This document shows positions 63,977-64,000 of a DNA stretch of 64,000 bases, piece by piece. The translations under genes were made by a program, and so were the position numbers. Source of the stretch: Salinicola rhizosphaerae (GTDB taxonomy: Bacteria; Pseudomonadota; Gammaproteobacteria; Pseudomonadales; Halomonadaceae); assembly GCF_014652715.1 (NCBI RefSeq), contig NZ_BMZI01000004.1, positions 468,072-532,071 of the forward strand, written 5' to 3'. Below the pieces are notes generated by a model. The model was not told the DNA's origin. It saw nothing but the letters and a program-made list of their open reading frames with translations, and did no database searches. Position 1 is the first letter of the stretch. Every line of letters begins with the position of its first letter.

Positions 63977-64000
63977 TCAGAGCCGTTGGAGACATGGCGG

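Overview
The window looks like a chromosomal segment of a moderately halophilic gammaproteobacterium, most likely a member of the Halomonadaceae (Halomonas/Salinicola/Chromohalobacter group). The reasons are high GC content in most of the window, Pseudomonas-like order of core genes (queA-tgt-yajC-secD-secF, suhB-trmJ-iscRSA-ndk-rlmN-pilW-rodZ-ispG-hisS-yfgM-bamB-der, tsaC-hemF-aroE, def-fmt-rsmB), TrkAH potassium uptake, a BCCT-type transporter and REP-like intergenic palindromes. The genus is an inference. I could not run any search; family calls rest on motifs and remembered family sequences.

Layout. (1) 1-2.3 kb is AT-rich foreign DNA: the 3' part of a DUF3732-type SMC/Rad50-like ATPase (ABC-3C conflict-system family) with a zinc-hook-like CPFC, followed by a sequence that looks like an integron attC site and two hairpins. 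(2) 2.3-9.7 kb is a mixed accessory/stress region: AraC regulator with LysE exporter, SRPBCC protein, cold-shock protein, GNAT acetyltransferase, zinc-free ribosomal protein L31 with a Zur-box-like site, two small unknown proteins, a divergent BCCT transporter, and an Hsp20 gene with a sigma-32 promoter and a ROSE-like RNA thermometer, then a REP cluster. (3) 9.7-28 kb is housekeeping: trkA-trkH-traB, dodecin, pncA, def-fmt-rsmB, LysM-dprA, P4-type acid phosphatase, tsaC-hemF-aroE, M48 protease, a lipoprotein, an SDR enzyme and a DUF815 ATPase. (4) 28.4-34.2 kb is a three-gene signalling locus: hybrid histidine kinase, stand-alone receiver, and an Hpt-REC-REC-GGDEF protein, with a 25-bp minisatellite between the first two genes. 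(5) 34.2-48.3 kb is the conserved der-to-iscR block, trmJ and divergent suhB. The isc operon is compact (iscR-iscS-iscA, no iscU, hscBA or fdx in the window). IscR has a consensus promoter overlapped by a type-1 IscR-box-like sequence, and suhB has a boxA-like leader.

(6) 48.4-55.6 kb is the most interesting accessory block. It is a co-directional cassette of a TIM-barrel isomerase-like enzyme, an isopenicillin-N-synthase-like Fe(II)/2-oxoglutarate oxygenase, a polar amino-acid ABC transporter (binding protein plus a fused permease-ATPase) and an agmatinase/guanidinobutyrase-type ureohydrolase. It is preceded by an almost perfect sigma-54 promoter and faced by a divergent PAS-AAA-Fis sigma-54 activator. 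I infer a regulated uptake and oxidation/hydrolysis pathway for a guanidino compound. With the neighbouring AI-2E permease it interrupts the usual secF-suhB neighbourhood. (7) 57-64 kb is secF-secD-yajC-tgt-queA, tRNA-Leu(CAA) with a strong promoter, and dps.

Short tandem repeats (8 to 35 bp units) occur in many of the intergenic spaces and once in a coding region, which seems to be a habit of this genome.
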